This document shows, one piece after another, positions 35,868 through 43,761 of a stretch of DNA of 64,000 bases. A program made the translations under genes and the position numbers. A model generated the notes under the pieces. That model did not search any database, was not told the DNA's origin, and was given only the letters and a program-made list of their open reading frames with translations. Origin of the DNA: VAZQ01 sp036557705 (lineage in GTDB: Bacteria > Pseudomonadota > Alphaproteobacteria > Rhizobiales > Xanthobacteraceae); contig DATBHB010000156.1 in assembly GCA_036557705.1 (NCBI GenBank), positions 61,207 through 125,206 on the forward strand. The letters are read 5' to 3'. Each line of letters starts with the position of its first letter. Position 1 is the first letter of the stretch.

Positions 35868-36348
35868 AAGCGGCTACGCCGTCGCCCGCCAGCGGGGCGC
35901 AAAGGCGACGATTTCGCGACGCAAATTCGCGCCTCTGTCTCTCACCGCGTTGACTGGCACCGTTGACGTCAATGTAGGAATCTTGAATCATATCAATCGT
36001 TAGCAAAGGCCGCCCGTCTTGCTTTTTGAGCTGCTTTGTTATCGCCCCAATCTGATGCGAATCCGGGATCAATGCTGCGTTTATGCGCAGTCCTGCCTGC
36101 ATACGCAGGGCTGCGAGGTCGTAGCTCGTTCGATCCCAGATGCCGGTATCGCGTAAACAGCACTGCGAACGTAAAGAATCGACAATCAGAGACGCGAAAG
36201 ACAAGCACCCACGAGTTGATATCCCAACGCCGGATCGCCCTCAAAGATGTGCGAGCCGCCCGAGCCACAGCATCCAACGCACACAAAACCTCCGGCTGAA
36301 CTACGCGTTGCCGTCCAGGTCGCTGTCGAGCTCAATAGATGCTGTCCC
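35868..36348. other. Degenerate stretch without a supportable gene
   Basis: Frames in both directions are broken. On the minus strand, pieces such as WDINSWVLVFRVSD, KQLKKQDGRPLLTIDMIQD and VNGASQRGERQRREF look protein-like but lie in different frames, as expected of an eroded coding region. Base composition is closer to even than in the surrounding core genes. No family recognised. Confidence 0.4.
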
Positions 36349-36897
36349 TTAGTCAGAGCAAGAATGACACGAAACATTACCTTCGACCGGGGTCTCTCGC
36401 GTCAGCTGAGTGACTTTAAGATCGGAAATGGCCCGAGCGGCTCTCCCGCGATCCACCTCAAGGAGGTGCTCGATCTCGCCGCGTTTTTTCGCGTACTCAT
36501 CCACCGCAACCTGGTAATCGCGCGGCATCGCGATGCCTCGGAAAACTTCATCTCTCAAGTAGTTTACGATCGCGTCAGTTTGTTCGAGAAATGCCTTGTC
36601 TTGCGTCCCGGGGACCACGTCAATGGACACGAGGCGCCAACCGGGGCGCGGCCGCTGATTGTGGAAGAATTGCTCGCTTTCAAACCCCGTCCATACGGAA
36701 TCCGCCCATATGGCACTGCCGTCCAGGGTCGCATTGAACTTCTTCCTCATTTGACGAAGTGTCAGAGGGACGCGCTTTCCTGTCGCATCAACCATCTCAT
36801 CTACGTAGAGGACGAGTTGATGCCCGAGCTCTTTGGCGCGAAGTAGCTCCGCGCCAGAAAATGGAATTTGAGGGCCGCTCGCCGAAGAAGTGGGCAT
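36349..36897 (-). CDS. Hypothetical protein in decaying island
   Basis: The open frame of 182 codons has coherent protein-like composition: ELGHQLVLYVDEMVDATGKRVPLTLRQMRKKF, WADSVWTGFESEQFFHNQRPRPGWRLVSIDVVPGT, and a C-terminal helix EYAKKRGEIEHLLEVDRGRAARAI. I do not recognise the family. Upstream, around 36900-37037 on the same strand, another frame (LTHDEESRFLQDSINIRRLEITVCLYNLPRQ) looks like the N-terminal part of the same gene separated by a frameshift. Start and integrity are therefore unsure. Neighbours are toxin-antitoxin remnants. Confidence 0.45.
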   Translation of the reverse strand: MPTSSASGPQIPFSGAELLRAKELGHQLVLYVDEMVDATGKRVPLTLRQMRKKFNATLDGSAIWADSVWTGFESEQFFHNQRPRPGWRLVSIDVVPGTQDKAFLEQTDAIVNYLRDEVFRGIAMPRDYQVAVDEYAKKRGEIEHLLEVDRGRAARAISDLKVTQLTRETPVEGNVSCHSCSD

Positions 36898-37302
36898 TCT
36901 CCAACGGATTCCTGTCGTGGCAGATTGTAGAGACAGACGGTAATTTCTAATCGCCGAATGTTGATCGAGTCCTGCAGGAACCTGCTCTCCTCGTCATGGG
37001 TAAGGGCGCGAAGTCGCGCGGCTCGAAAAGACTCCACAACGAAGGCGCCCTTTGCCGGAAGACTGCACTACACAATTTTTTTCGCCATTTCGGGAGAAGC
37101 TGGAGCAAAAAACTTCATCATTCTCCCGACAGAGGGCGTCCATGTCCTCAGGTATTTCCACTTCATTCTCCTGGCGGTGACCGGACCTGAGGTGCTTCGT
37201 CGCCCGTCAAGCTGCTTGTCTTTTGCGAATCGTAGCACGCCGTCGACGCATTCGCAAGCTTGCGGTACCGTAGATAACATTTTGTGCGGGGAGGCCTCAA
37301 TT

Positions 37303-38511
37303 TTGCCAGCGAGCCAAATTGGTCAGCTAATCTTAGCTATCCAGGAGCGGTTTCCGCCTGTGGGCAGGATACCTTCGCCGTCATCGCGCGCCGGATCAAC
37401 GAGCGCAGAACCGTTGCGGATTGAAATCGATGAGGAATTTACATTTGTTGTTCCGCCCGACTGGCATAGACCCTTGCCGCCGACCGAAGTGCAATTGGAC
37501 TCCGATGATCTTATCGAACTCGACGGCGGCGATGCGGTTACTATCGAGACCGAGGATGAAGCCGGTGATCGCCTTCCACTGTCGGCCGCCGTCGGTCGTC
37601 ATTTGCCCGGATCAGCTCCTGCGGTGCCTCCATTTGATGCCCTGGCATACTACCGCCCATTCCATTTCTATCGCGGGCGATGGGGAATTTACCTGAAGGC
37701 ATCAGGCATATTGGAGCTTGTGCGCCGGCTCGTCGGACGCAATTTTTTGTACAAGGGCGAACGCTGGATCGTTGATTTTGCAGCTAAAAGCCTGTTGTTT
37801 CACGAGCTCTTTCATTACCAAACAGAGGTCGCGTGCTCTCGCCTGGAGTACCCGCTCCCAACGACGCTCTTTGGGATAGATCGTTATACTACGTATTTCT
37901 TTGACAGAGCCGGCAGTTACGTCGAGGAAGCCGTTGCAAACTCATTCACAGCAGCAAACATAACCGAGCACTATTCGAAGTCGACATCTTCTGTTCGTTA
38001 TGGACCAGTGATAATGGCGCTACTCACGGCGATGGATCATCAACCGGAGCCCTACAATAAGTTCCGCGATTTCCTTGGCACCATACGACTGGCAAATGGT
38101 CGCGATTTTTTGATCGATCGGATGTACGAGCCCTGGTTATTGGAAAAGCCCCGAGTTTCAAAAATCCTTTCGTCATCGCTGTATTACGCCGAATTGGGCC
38201 GGGCGACGCATTGCCCAACCTATTTGGTGCTTGATAACAAGAAGATTATATATGTCGCCAAGCCATTTCCGAAGGAGAGAGGGCTGCGTGTCATTACACA
38301 TTCAAGAGATCATCCCCCACCGCACATTCATGTCGAGGACGTGAATAGAGGAGTCTCGACTCGCTATCTATGGCCTGACCTGCGTCCCTACCCTGGGGAC
38401 GAGAAGCTCCCGCGCCCAATGGAAGAGCGCCTCAAAGCCTACGTAGAGCGATACCGCGATCAAATTGCGCAGCGCTTGCATGGCATTTATGGACCGCTTC
38501 TAACGAGATAA
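37303..38511 (+). CDS. HExxH putative metalloprotease with DUF4160-like C terminus
   Basis: With the TTG start at 37303 (GGGGAGG 8 bases upstream) the product is 402 residues. Central region: LLFHELFHYQTE carries an HExxH zinc motif at His167-His171, and YVEEAVANSF about 40 residues later offers the third ligand (Glu208/209), the gluzincin layout. The C terminus (about 330-395) resembles DUF4160: RVITHSRDHPPPHIHVED, then YLWPDLRPYPGDEKLP. No signal peptide is visible, so it probably acts in the cytoplasm. The frame is open back to 36958, but that part is Ser/Arg-rich and not protein-like. DUF4160 proteins often lie in toxin-antitoxin-like modules. A protease toxin or stress protease is inference. 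Confidence 0.7.
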   Translation: MPASQIGQLILAIQERFPPVGRIPSPSSRAGSTSAEPLRIEIDEEFTFVVPPDWHRPLPPTEVQLDSDDLIELDGGDAVTIETEDEAGDRLPLSAAVGRHLPGSAPAVPPFDALAYYRPFHFYRGRWGIYLKASGILELVRRLVGRNFLYKGERWIVDFAAKSLLFHELFHYQTEVACSRLEYPLPTTLFGIDRYTTYFFDRAGSYVEEAVANSFTAANITEHYSKSTSSVRYGPVIMALLTAMDHQPEPYNKFRDFLGTIRLANGRDFLIDRMYEPWLLEKPRVSKILSSSLYYAELGRATHCPTYLVLDNKKIIYVAKPFPKERGLRVITHSRDHPPPHIHVEDVNRGVSTRYLWPDLRPYPGDEKLPRPMEERLKAYVERYRDQIAQRLHGIYGPLLTR

Positions 38512-38642
38512 TGTCATTCGGCCTAGCGGTTTCGATCAGATACGCGTGCTGGTCGGGAACGCGCAGGCGCGCGAACCAGTATGCCGTCATCCTCCAAAGA
38601 CAAGGACCGTCTGCTCGGCCCAAGAAATTTCCCAGCATCGAT

Positions 38643-38880
38643 CAATTCTGCACTGATTGGCGGTGGCGGCGCGCTCATGCGCGGCGTGACTTGCGAACAA
38701 CGGAGCTAATGGACTCGAAATATCTTGGATTGCCGATAGGGGCCTTCGAGGCGCGCGTGCTTCGGTATCTTTGGTGGTTCGGTTTGATGGAGAAAACACG
38801 GCCCGCAGCCAACGACTATTGGCGGCAACCACATCCTATCGGAAGACGATCTTTTATGACTGGATGCTCCGGCTTGCCGG
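38643..38880 (+). pseudogene. Fragment of a second copy of the 40.3 kb hypothetical gene
   Basis: From CAATTCTGCAC at 38643 the DNA aligns with 40595-40835: both have GGCGCGCTCATGCGC, GAGGCGCG(C/T)GTGCTTCGGTATCTTTG and TGGTTCGGTTTGATGGAGAA. The protein pieces PIGAFEARVLRYLWWFGLMEKTRPAAND and PIAAFEARVLRYLCWFGLMEKARPAAND match closely. The fragment has frameshifts and no 5' half or proper end. The rest of the gap 38512-38971 shows no gene. Confidence 0.8.
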
Positions 38881-38971
38881 AATGCGGGCCAATTGGGCTG
38901 GCCCACCTGTAGGCTTGCGCAATTTGCGCAAAATGCGTATATTGGAAGGCGGAGAAAAGAGGAATGGATCG

Positions 38972-39247
38972 ATGAGTGACGCCATACCGGCTTCTGAGTT
39001 TACCCGGAATTTCGGTCGCTATCGAATGCTCGCACAACGGGAGGCCGTGGCGGTATCAAGCCACGGCTCGATCACCGGGTATTTCGTAGGGCCGGACGAA
39101 TATGAACAGTTCCGTCGTTTCAAGGAGCACCGCCGGAGCTTCGCGACGGCCGAGTTGCCGGATGAAAAAGTCAGAGCAATCGGCGCATCGCGTATGGACA
39201 GCCGACATGCGCATCTCGACGGGATGCTCGATCGTAAACGGAAATAG
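38972..39247 (+). CDS. Phd/YefM-like antitoxin
   Basis: The 91-residue protein starts SDAIPASEFTRNFGRYRMLAQREAVAVSSHGSITGYFVGPDEYEQF. This matches the N-terminal fold of Phd/YefM antitoxins: the xxEFTRNFGRY helix, the AVAVSSHGxxxGYFV strands and the PDEYEQF helix. The C-terminal tail (RIGASRMDSRHAHLDGMLDRK-type) would wrap a toxin. No toxin gene follows directly; the next gene is a Panacea-domain protein 76 bases on. It may be a solo antitoxin or an extra regulator. The ATG at 38972 is 11 bases after an AGAGG. Confidence 0.72.
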   Translation: MSDAIPASEFTRNFGRYRMLAQREAVAVSSHGSITGYFVGPDEYEQFRRFKEHRRSFATAELPDEKVRAIGASRMDSRHAHLDGMLDRKRK

Positions 39248-39323
39248 TGGCGATTCAGGACGTGCCGTGTGGTTAGGTTGTTTGCGCCCAACCCCAGCAA
39301 TATGTAATGGGGAGGGTAGGGCC

Positions 39324-39848
39324 ATGATCCGGTTCAATTTCGACGAGTCGAAAGTTCTTGAGACGCTCGTATATTTGGCGCGAGCGTGGCCAGGAATCAC
39401 ACCGTTTTACCTATCGAAGGTTCTTTTCTTTGCCGATCGGGACCATTTGCGCGCTTATGGCCGGCCCGTGACCGGCGACGCCTACGTAGCGATGGCCCAT
39501 GGCCCAGTTCCGTCGCGCGTCTACGACATAATAAAAGGCAATCTCGACTTCTTCGGCGACCCTGACGCCATCGAAGCCGCGCTGAAGATAAATCGGTCCG
39601 GCAAGTATCACCGAGTTTACGCCAATCGGGATCCGAAACTTGACCTTCTCTCGGAGACGGACATTGCCGCTCTGGATGCTGCGGTTCGGCTCTGTCGCGG
39701 CAACTCGCTCACGTACCTCAGCAACTTGACGCACCAGGAACCCGCTTGGGCTAGAGCCGCTACCAATGGCGAAATGGATCCTGAGCTATTGGTCCCCGAG
39801 GAGATGCGTGAGGAGGTCCGGGAGGCCGCGGCCTACGTCGTCCTGTGA
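39324..39848 (+). CDS. Panacea (DUF4065/SocA-like) antitoxin
   Basis: The 174-residue protein has the Panacea/SocA landmarks: VLETLVYLARAWPGITPFYLSKVLFFADRDHLRAYGRPVTGDAYVAMAHGPVP near the N terminus and YDIIKGNLDF after it. The KVLFFADRxHLxxYGRPxTGDxYVAMxxGPVPS block is distinctive. Panacea antitoxins are known to neutralise very diverse partner toxins. The ATG at 39324 follows GGGGAGGGTAGGG. Its stop overlaps the next start by 4 bases (GTGA), so the pair is translationally coupled. This is the strongest sign that the next gene is its toxin. Confidence 0.85.
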   Translation: MIRFNFDESKVLETLVYLARAWPGITPFYLSKVLFFADRDHLRAYGRPVTGDAYVAMAHGPVPSRVYDIIKGNLDFFGDPDAIEAALKINRSGKYHRVYANRDPKLDLLSETDIAALDAAVRLCRGNSLTYLSNLTHQEPAWARAATNGEMDPELLVPEEMREEVREAAAYVVL

Positions 39849-40213
39849 TTGCCGGGCGCGTCTACCGCATTCACACGACCCTCGTCGACCCACCCAAGGA
39901 AAAGATCGTCCTGTGCGTGGGTACCCTGTTCTTATGGTTTAATACCGACCCTCGTCGGCGCCCAGCGCAGTTGCCGGTCAAGCCTGGCGAGGCGCCCGGA
40001 ATCAGCCGTAACTGTTACCTTGACTGCGGCCGAGTCACCGTTTTTCCTCCACTGGAGTTGGCGACAGCAAAAGATCAGGGCGCTTGCATGCCCCAGTTTC
40101 TTTTACGCGTAATCGACGAGATCAAGAATCGCGCGACGACGCTTGCCACTCTGCATCGGCGCCAAATCGCGGAGACCCTCGGGCCACTTGCTGAAGCTCG
40201 GAGTTCCTCATGA
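39845..40213 (+). CDS. Putative toxin partner of the Panacea antitoxin
   Basis: This 122-residue protein, GTG start, overlaps the Panacea antitoxin by 4 bases. It begins IAGRVYRIHTTLVDPPKEKIVLCVG, continues FLWFNTDPRRRPAQLPVKPGE and CGRVTVFPPLELATA, and ends with a helix (FLLRVIDEIKNRATTLATLHRRQIAETLG). The pattern of an early xGxVYxI strand, PxKxKIxLCVG and a proline before a C-terminal helix reminds me of the MazF/PemK SH3-like fold, but similarity is too weak to assign. No membrane segment, so not a membrane-acting partner. The function as toxin is inferred from position only. Confidence 0.65.
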   Translation: MIAGRVYRIHTTLVDPPKEKIVLCVGTLFLWFNTDPRRRPAQLPVKPGEAPGISRNCYLDCGRVTVFPPLELATAKDQGACMPQFLLRVIDEIKNRATTLATLHRRQIAETLGPLAEARSSS

Positions 40214-40271
40214 GGGCCTGCCGCGGGCATAGCCCAGGCCTGAAAGGGCCTGGAAAGGGGTACGGTCAGTG

Positions 40272-40847
40272 ATGACCGCCGGTATCGTCGAGCTGACCCA
40301 GCAGCAGTTCCGCGCCTTTATAACAGACAAGCTCGACGGCCGCGGCCCCTGCCGCGTTCAGGAGGATCTGGCCTTTGCCGCCCTTGCCGGTACCAGCGTG
40401 GTGCCCAATGCCCGCCTTTTCCTGGCGGCGCTAGATGGCAATGGCGCGGGGTTGACGCAGCTGCAGCCTGCTGCCGGAGGAAGGGCGGCGCTGTTCCGCG
40501 CCACCTTGGCGCAATACAACTTGGCCTATCTCGATCGTTTCAACATGCCGGAGGTCTTCGCCCCGCAGATTTCGCTCATTCTTTATCTGATCGGGCAATT
40601 CTGCACCGATTGGCGAGAGGCCGGCGCGCTCATGCGCAGCGTGACTATTCCAACAAAGGAGCTGACGGAACCCAAATATCCCGAATTGCCGATCGCCGCC
40701 TTTGAGGCGCGTGTGCTTCGGTATCTTTGCTGGTTCGGTTTGATGGAGAAGGCACGGCCGGCCGCCAACGACGATTGGCAGCAACCGCGTCTCTATCGAA
40801 AGACCCCGCTCTATGATCGGATGCTGCGGTTCGTGGGGCTGGGCTGA
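40272..40847 (+). CDS. Hypothetical protein (intact copy of the 38.6 kb fragment)
   Basis: The 191-residue protein is mostly helical: VELTQQQFRAFITDKLDGRG, DLAFAALAGTSVVPNARLFLAALD, LAQYNLAYLDRFNMPEVFAPQISLILYLIGQFCTDW, and AAFEARVLRYLCWFGLMEKARPAANDDW. I do not recognise a family. GTG 40269 or ATG 40272 can start it; an AAAGGGG lies about 10 bases upstream. A broken copy of its 3' half lies at 38643-38880 in the same direction, so the Phd-like and Panacea genes sit between two copies. Membership of the toxin-antitoxin island is clear; function is not. Confidence 0.65.
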   Translation: MTAGIVELTQQQFRAFITDKLDGRGPCRVQEDLAFAALAGTSVVPNARLFLAALDGNGAGLTQLQPAAGGRAALFRATLAQYNLAYLDRFNMPEVFAPQISLILYLIGQFCTDWREAGALMRSVTIPTKELTEPKYPELPIAAFEARVLRYLCWFGLMEKARPAANDDWQQPRLYRKTPLYDRMLRFVGLG

Positions 40848-40862
40848 TCGAAAGATCGGCGC

Positions 40863-40903
40863 CCCCTCACCCGCCGGCGACCGTCTCCCACAAGGGAGAG
40901 GGT
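40863..40903 (+). repeat. Short palindromic repeat, family E relative
   Basis: CCCCTCACCCGCCGGCGACC followed by CTCCCACAAGGGAGAGGG corresponds to a reduced form of the left part of family E. It lies between the convergent island gene and mltA. Confidence 0.6.
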
Positions 40904-40960
40904 AACGGCGGCGCGGGCGTGTTGTGCCTCAGTTACAAATGCCAGCGAATCGAGCGATTG

Positions 40961-42580
40961 TCAGTGCGGGTTGGGAGCACCCTTGCCGGCTGCCTGCGTG
41001 TGCTGGCGAGGATTGATAGGCCAGTTCTTGTGATCTTCGGGCTTCTGCGCCCTGCCTACCGTCTGCGGCTCGTTCTTTTGCGCTTTCGGCTTGGCACGGT
41101 CGTTCTGGTAGCCGCGCGTGCGGTCTTCTGTCCGGTTGTTGACGACGATTTCGGAGCGCGGCTTCGCTCTGGCGCTGCGGGCAGGCTGCGGCTGCACACG
41201 CAAGCCGATAAACGATTTTTTGTAATCTTCGGCGTTCGTAACCGTACGGACGGAGGTCATTACGGGCGGTGTCTTCTGAACCTGCCTGATACGATCTTTT
41301 TTAAGGTCCTGCGCCTGGTTTGTTTCTCCGGCCTTTGCGACCACCTCGTTCGCAATCGGCGGCTTCGGGAGGGGCAGCGGCATCGCCCTTCCGGCCGCAA
41401 CCATGTCCAGTTCGCGCGGCAGCAGGATCACAAAGCGGCCCTGCTGCCAGGTACGCCCGGCGACACGGCCGGCCTCATCGCCGGCGCCCCAATAGATGTC
41501 GGCCCGGGCCGGCCCCAGCATGGCGGAGCCGGTGTCCTGGGCGATCATCAACCGGCGAAATTTGGTAGGACGGCCGGCGATCGGCAGATCCGCCTCGATG
41601 AAGAACGGCGTCCCTAGGACGTGCGTGCGGTCGACTGCGATCGAGCGTCCGGGATGAAGCGGCACACCCTGCGCGCCGGTCGGCTCGTCCTCGTTGTTTA
41701 ATCCCCTGACCTTGAAGAAGACGACCGATCGATTGGTGGCCAAAATCTCGTCGGCCTCCTCGGGATGGGCCGCCATCCAATGTTCCATACGGGTGATCGA
41801 CATCTTTTCCCGCGGGATCAGACTGCGCTCAACAAGCGCTCCCTCGACCGCCGTGCGCGGAAAGCCGTTGTGGGCATCGTAATTGAGGCGGATGAGCGTG
41901 CCGTCTTCCAACCGCACCCGCGCCGAGCCCTGGAGTTCGATCGCCATCGCTTGCAGGGGGTCTCGGAGCCAACAGATTTCGAGATGCTGTCCGTCGAGTG
42001 CGCCGTTCTCGATTGCGCGACGGTCGTAATAGGGCTCTACTTTTCCTTTCGCGTTGATCCGCCCCACCCCCGCGCGGTTTGGAAAGGCGGCGCCTGCGGG
42101 TTTCCTGCCGTTGAGGAGAAGATCGCGCGGGCGCCGGTAAAGCGGCCAGTGGAATTCCCGGTCAGGAAACCGCGATCCTTCGACGATCGGTTCGTAATAA
42201 CCGCTGAGCAGACCAGTCGATTTACCTAACGCGGAAATCCGCACCGGCCGGAAATTCTCTTCGAAGAATTTGCGCGCCGCGGCCGCGCCGGACACCTTGG
42301 CCGCCGCGGCGCGCCGGCAGGCATGCAGCAAACCATCATGGATTGGCCTCAAGTCGCGCGCCCGCTCGGTCGCGAGAAACGGTTTGCAGCTTACAAGAAA
42401 GGTCGCAAAGGCAGCCGCGTGATCGTCGGCCGGCCATCCCTTGAGATCGCGCCATTCGACCGGCTCCAGCTGTGTGTCGGGAATGTTCAGCGGATCTACA
42501 TCAGCGGCATGTGCCGTCCAGGCGATGCCCGCGAACCATACTGCTGCAGCTAAGCGAAGGTATTCTTTTCCCGATTCCAC
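40961..42580 (-). CDS. mltA: Murein transglycosylase A (MltA)
   Basis: This lytic transglycosylase of about 539 residues cleaves peptidoglycan glycan strands to 1,6-anhydromuropeptides. It has a signal peptide (LRLAAAVWFAGIAWTAHA), the MltA domain (TGLLSGYYEPIVEGSR, then EICWLRDPLQAMAIELQGSARVRL) and the 3D domain with the catalytic-region sequence AQDTGSAMLGPARADIYWG. The last ~150 residues are an extra basic, disordered tail (RVQPQPARSARAKPRSE) beyond the usual end. GTG 42580 is chosen because GGGAG lies 6 bases upstream and the signal peptide follows; a TTG at 42598 is in frame. It is downstream of ldcA and the Mpl-type ligase on the same strand. Confidence 0.92.
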   Translation of the reverse strand: MESGKEYLRLAAAVWFAGIAWTAHAADVDPLNIPDTQLEPVEWRDLKGWPADDHAAAFATFLVSCKPFLATERARDLRPIHDGLLHACRRAAAAKVSGAAAARKFFEENFRPVRISALGKSTGLLSGYYEPIVEGSRFPDREFHWPLYRRPRDLLLNGRKPAGAAFPNRAGVGRINAKGKVEPYYDRRAIENGALDGQHLEICWLRDPLQAMAIELQGSARVRLEDGTLIRLNYDAHNGFPRTAVEGALVERSLIPREKMSITRMEHWMAAHPEEADEILATNRSVVFFKVRGLNNEDEPTGAQGVPLHPGRSIAVDRTHVLGTPFFIEADLPIAGRPTKFRRLMIAQDTGSAMLGPARADIYWGAGDEAGRVAGRTWQQGRFVILLPRELDMVAAGRAMPLPLPKPPIANEVVAKAGETNQAQDLKKDRIRQVQKTPPVMTSVRTVTNAEDYKKSFIGLRVQPQPARSARAKPRSEIVVNNRTEDRTRGYQNDRAKPKAQKNEPQTVGRAQKPEDHKNWPINPRQHTQAAGKGAPNPH

Positions 42581-42685
42581 GCTGAACTCCCAACTCAACG
42601 TGAACAGTCCTCACGCAACGCGCCGGATTAGCTCCGGGTTCCGCCGCCGTGTTAACGAAATCTGGTAAAATGTAACCATCGCCTT

Positions 42686-42817
42686 GTAGGGTGGGCAAAG
42701 GCGCAAACGCGCTTCAGCGCGTGCGCCGTGCCCACGCGGACAGGTGCGTGTGGGCACGGCGCTCTTTCCTACGTGTGGCGCCGCTCGTGCATGTGGAACG
42801 CGCCTTTGCCCACCCTA
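42686..42817 (+). repeat. Palindromic repeat, family B copy 3
   Basis: It runs from GTAGGGTGGGCAAAGGCGC to GCGCCTTTGCCCACCCTAT, with CCGTGCCCACGCG and CGTGTGGGCACGG inside. It lies between ldcA and mltA. The right edge overlaps the ldcA end: the minus-strand TAG at 42815-42817 is part of the repeat. Confidence 0.82.
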
Positions 42818-43678
42818 TGAAGTTTGTGACGAGTAGGCTTGGGTAGCCCCAAACGGCACGATCTTATTCCCCGCATCATGCCCGATGTCGGCGCGGCCCA
42901 GCCATGGGATGCCGGACCGCTCGCACCAATAGCTGGCGATCTCTTCGTCGTTCATTCCGAATTCGGGCTCGTTCGGAGTAATGGCGCTGCAGCGCCCAAG
43001 CCTGATGCCCGCCACGCGCCGCATCTCGGCGTTGCCGGTGATGTGAAACATCAGGCGGTCGATCCGGTACAAGGCCTCGCCCACTTCTTCCAGCATCAGC
43101 ACGTGGCCGTCGAGGTCGGGCGCCAGCGGCGTGCCGATTATCTGGCTCAGAACCGTCATGTTGAATGCGGCGGTCTTCTCGGCGCGGCCCACCGTCGGCT
43201 CGAACCCCGCCGGCGACCGGTCGATCAACCAGGCGAGCGCGCGTTCGACGGCTGCATCTCCACCGTCTCGCAGGATGTCCTGCGCCACCGGGCCGTGCGC
43301 CACGACCCTAAACCCCCCCCGGTAAAGGGCCGCGAGCAGCACGCCGGCATCGCTGTAACCGAGATACGCTTTGCGCCTCGACGGCTCCTTCAAGCCGCGC
43401 ATGACCGCTTCCGCCACGCGGCAGGAACCGTAGCCGCCGCGGGCGAACCAGACCGCGTCGTAACTCTCGTCATTGGCTATTTCGAGCAGGGCCTGGGCGC
43501 GGGTTTCGTCATCGCCGGCGAAATGGCCGTGCGCTGCGAAGCACTGCGGATGAAAGACGATCTCGGGCGTCCGCTCGCGGTAGAGCGCTCTCGCCAGCGC
43601 CGGTACTCTCTCGGCAACTTCGGCAGACATGCGCGAGCCGGGCGCGACAACGCCAATTTTGCACCTTTTGTTGTTCAT
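42815..43678 (-). CDS. ldcA: LD-carboxypeptidase (S66 family)
   Basis: The 287-residue cytoplasmic serine peptidase trims the terminal D-Ala from murein tetrapeptides during recycling. Visible are the N-terminal KIGVVAPGSRMSAEVAERV, VWFARGGYGSCRV, the nucleophile Ser in YLGYSDAGVLL, the catalytic Glu in LMLEEVGEALYRIDR, and the catalytic His in IGHDAGNKIVPFG near the C terminus. Length is typical. The stop codon comes from the edge of a family B repeat, so the last residues (AYSSQTS) may differ from the ancestral end. It follows the Mpl-type ligase by 83 bases. Confidence 0.9.
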   Translation of the reverse strand: MNNKRCKIGVVAPGSRMSAEVAERVPALARALYRERTPEIVFHPQCFAAHGHFAGDDETRAQALLEIANDESYDAVWFARGGYGSCRVAEAVMRGLKEPSRRKAYLGYSDAGVLLAALYRGGFRVVAHGPVAQDILRDGGDAAVERALAWLIDRSPAGFEPTVGRAEKTAAFNMTVLSQIIGTPLAPDLDGHVLMLEEVGEALYRIDRLMFHITGNAEMRRVAGIRLGRCSAITPNEPEFGMNDEEIASYWCERSGIPWLGRADIGHDAGNKIVPFGATQAYSSQTS

Positions 43679-43761
43679 TCAAATGCCCAGCCGGCATTGC
43701 GCATCCTAGGCAACGCCGCTTGTGGCACGCGAGTTACCATTATCACGCGATTACGAGCGCC

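Noticed and set aside
35758..36204. A 148-codon minus-strand gene in the island
   Set aside because: The protein-like pieces change frame within it and its end overlaps the AbiEi-like remnant in another frame; it is better read as eroded sequence.
36958..37302. N-terminal 115 codons of the HExxH gene
   Set aside because: The frame is open but Ser/Arg/Cys-rich and not protein-like; a TTG with a good ribosome site at 37303 is a better start.
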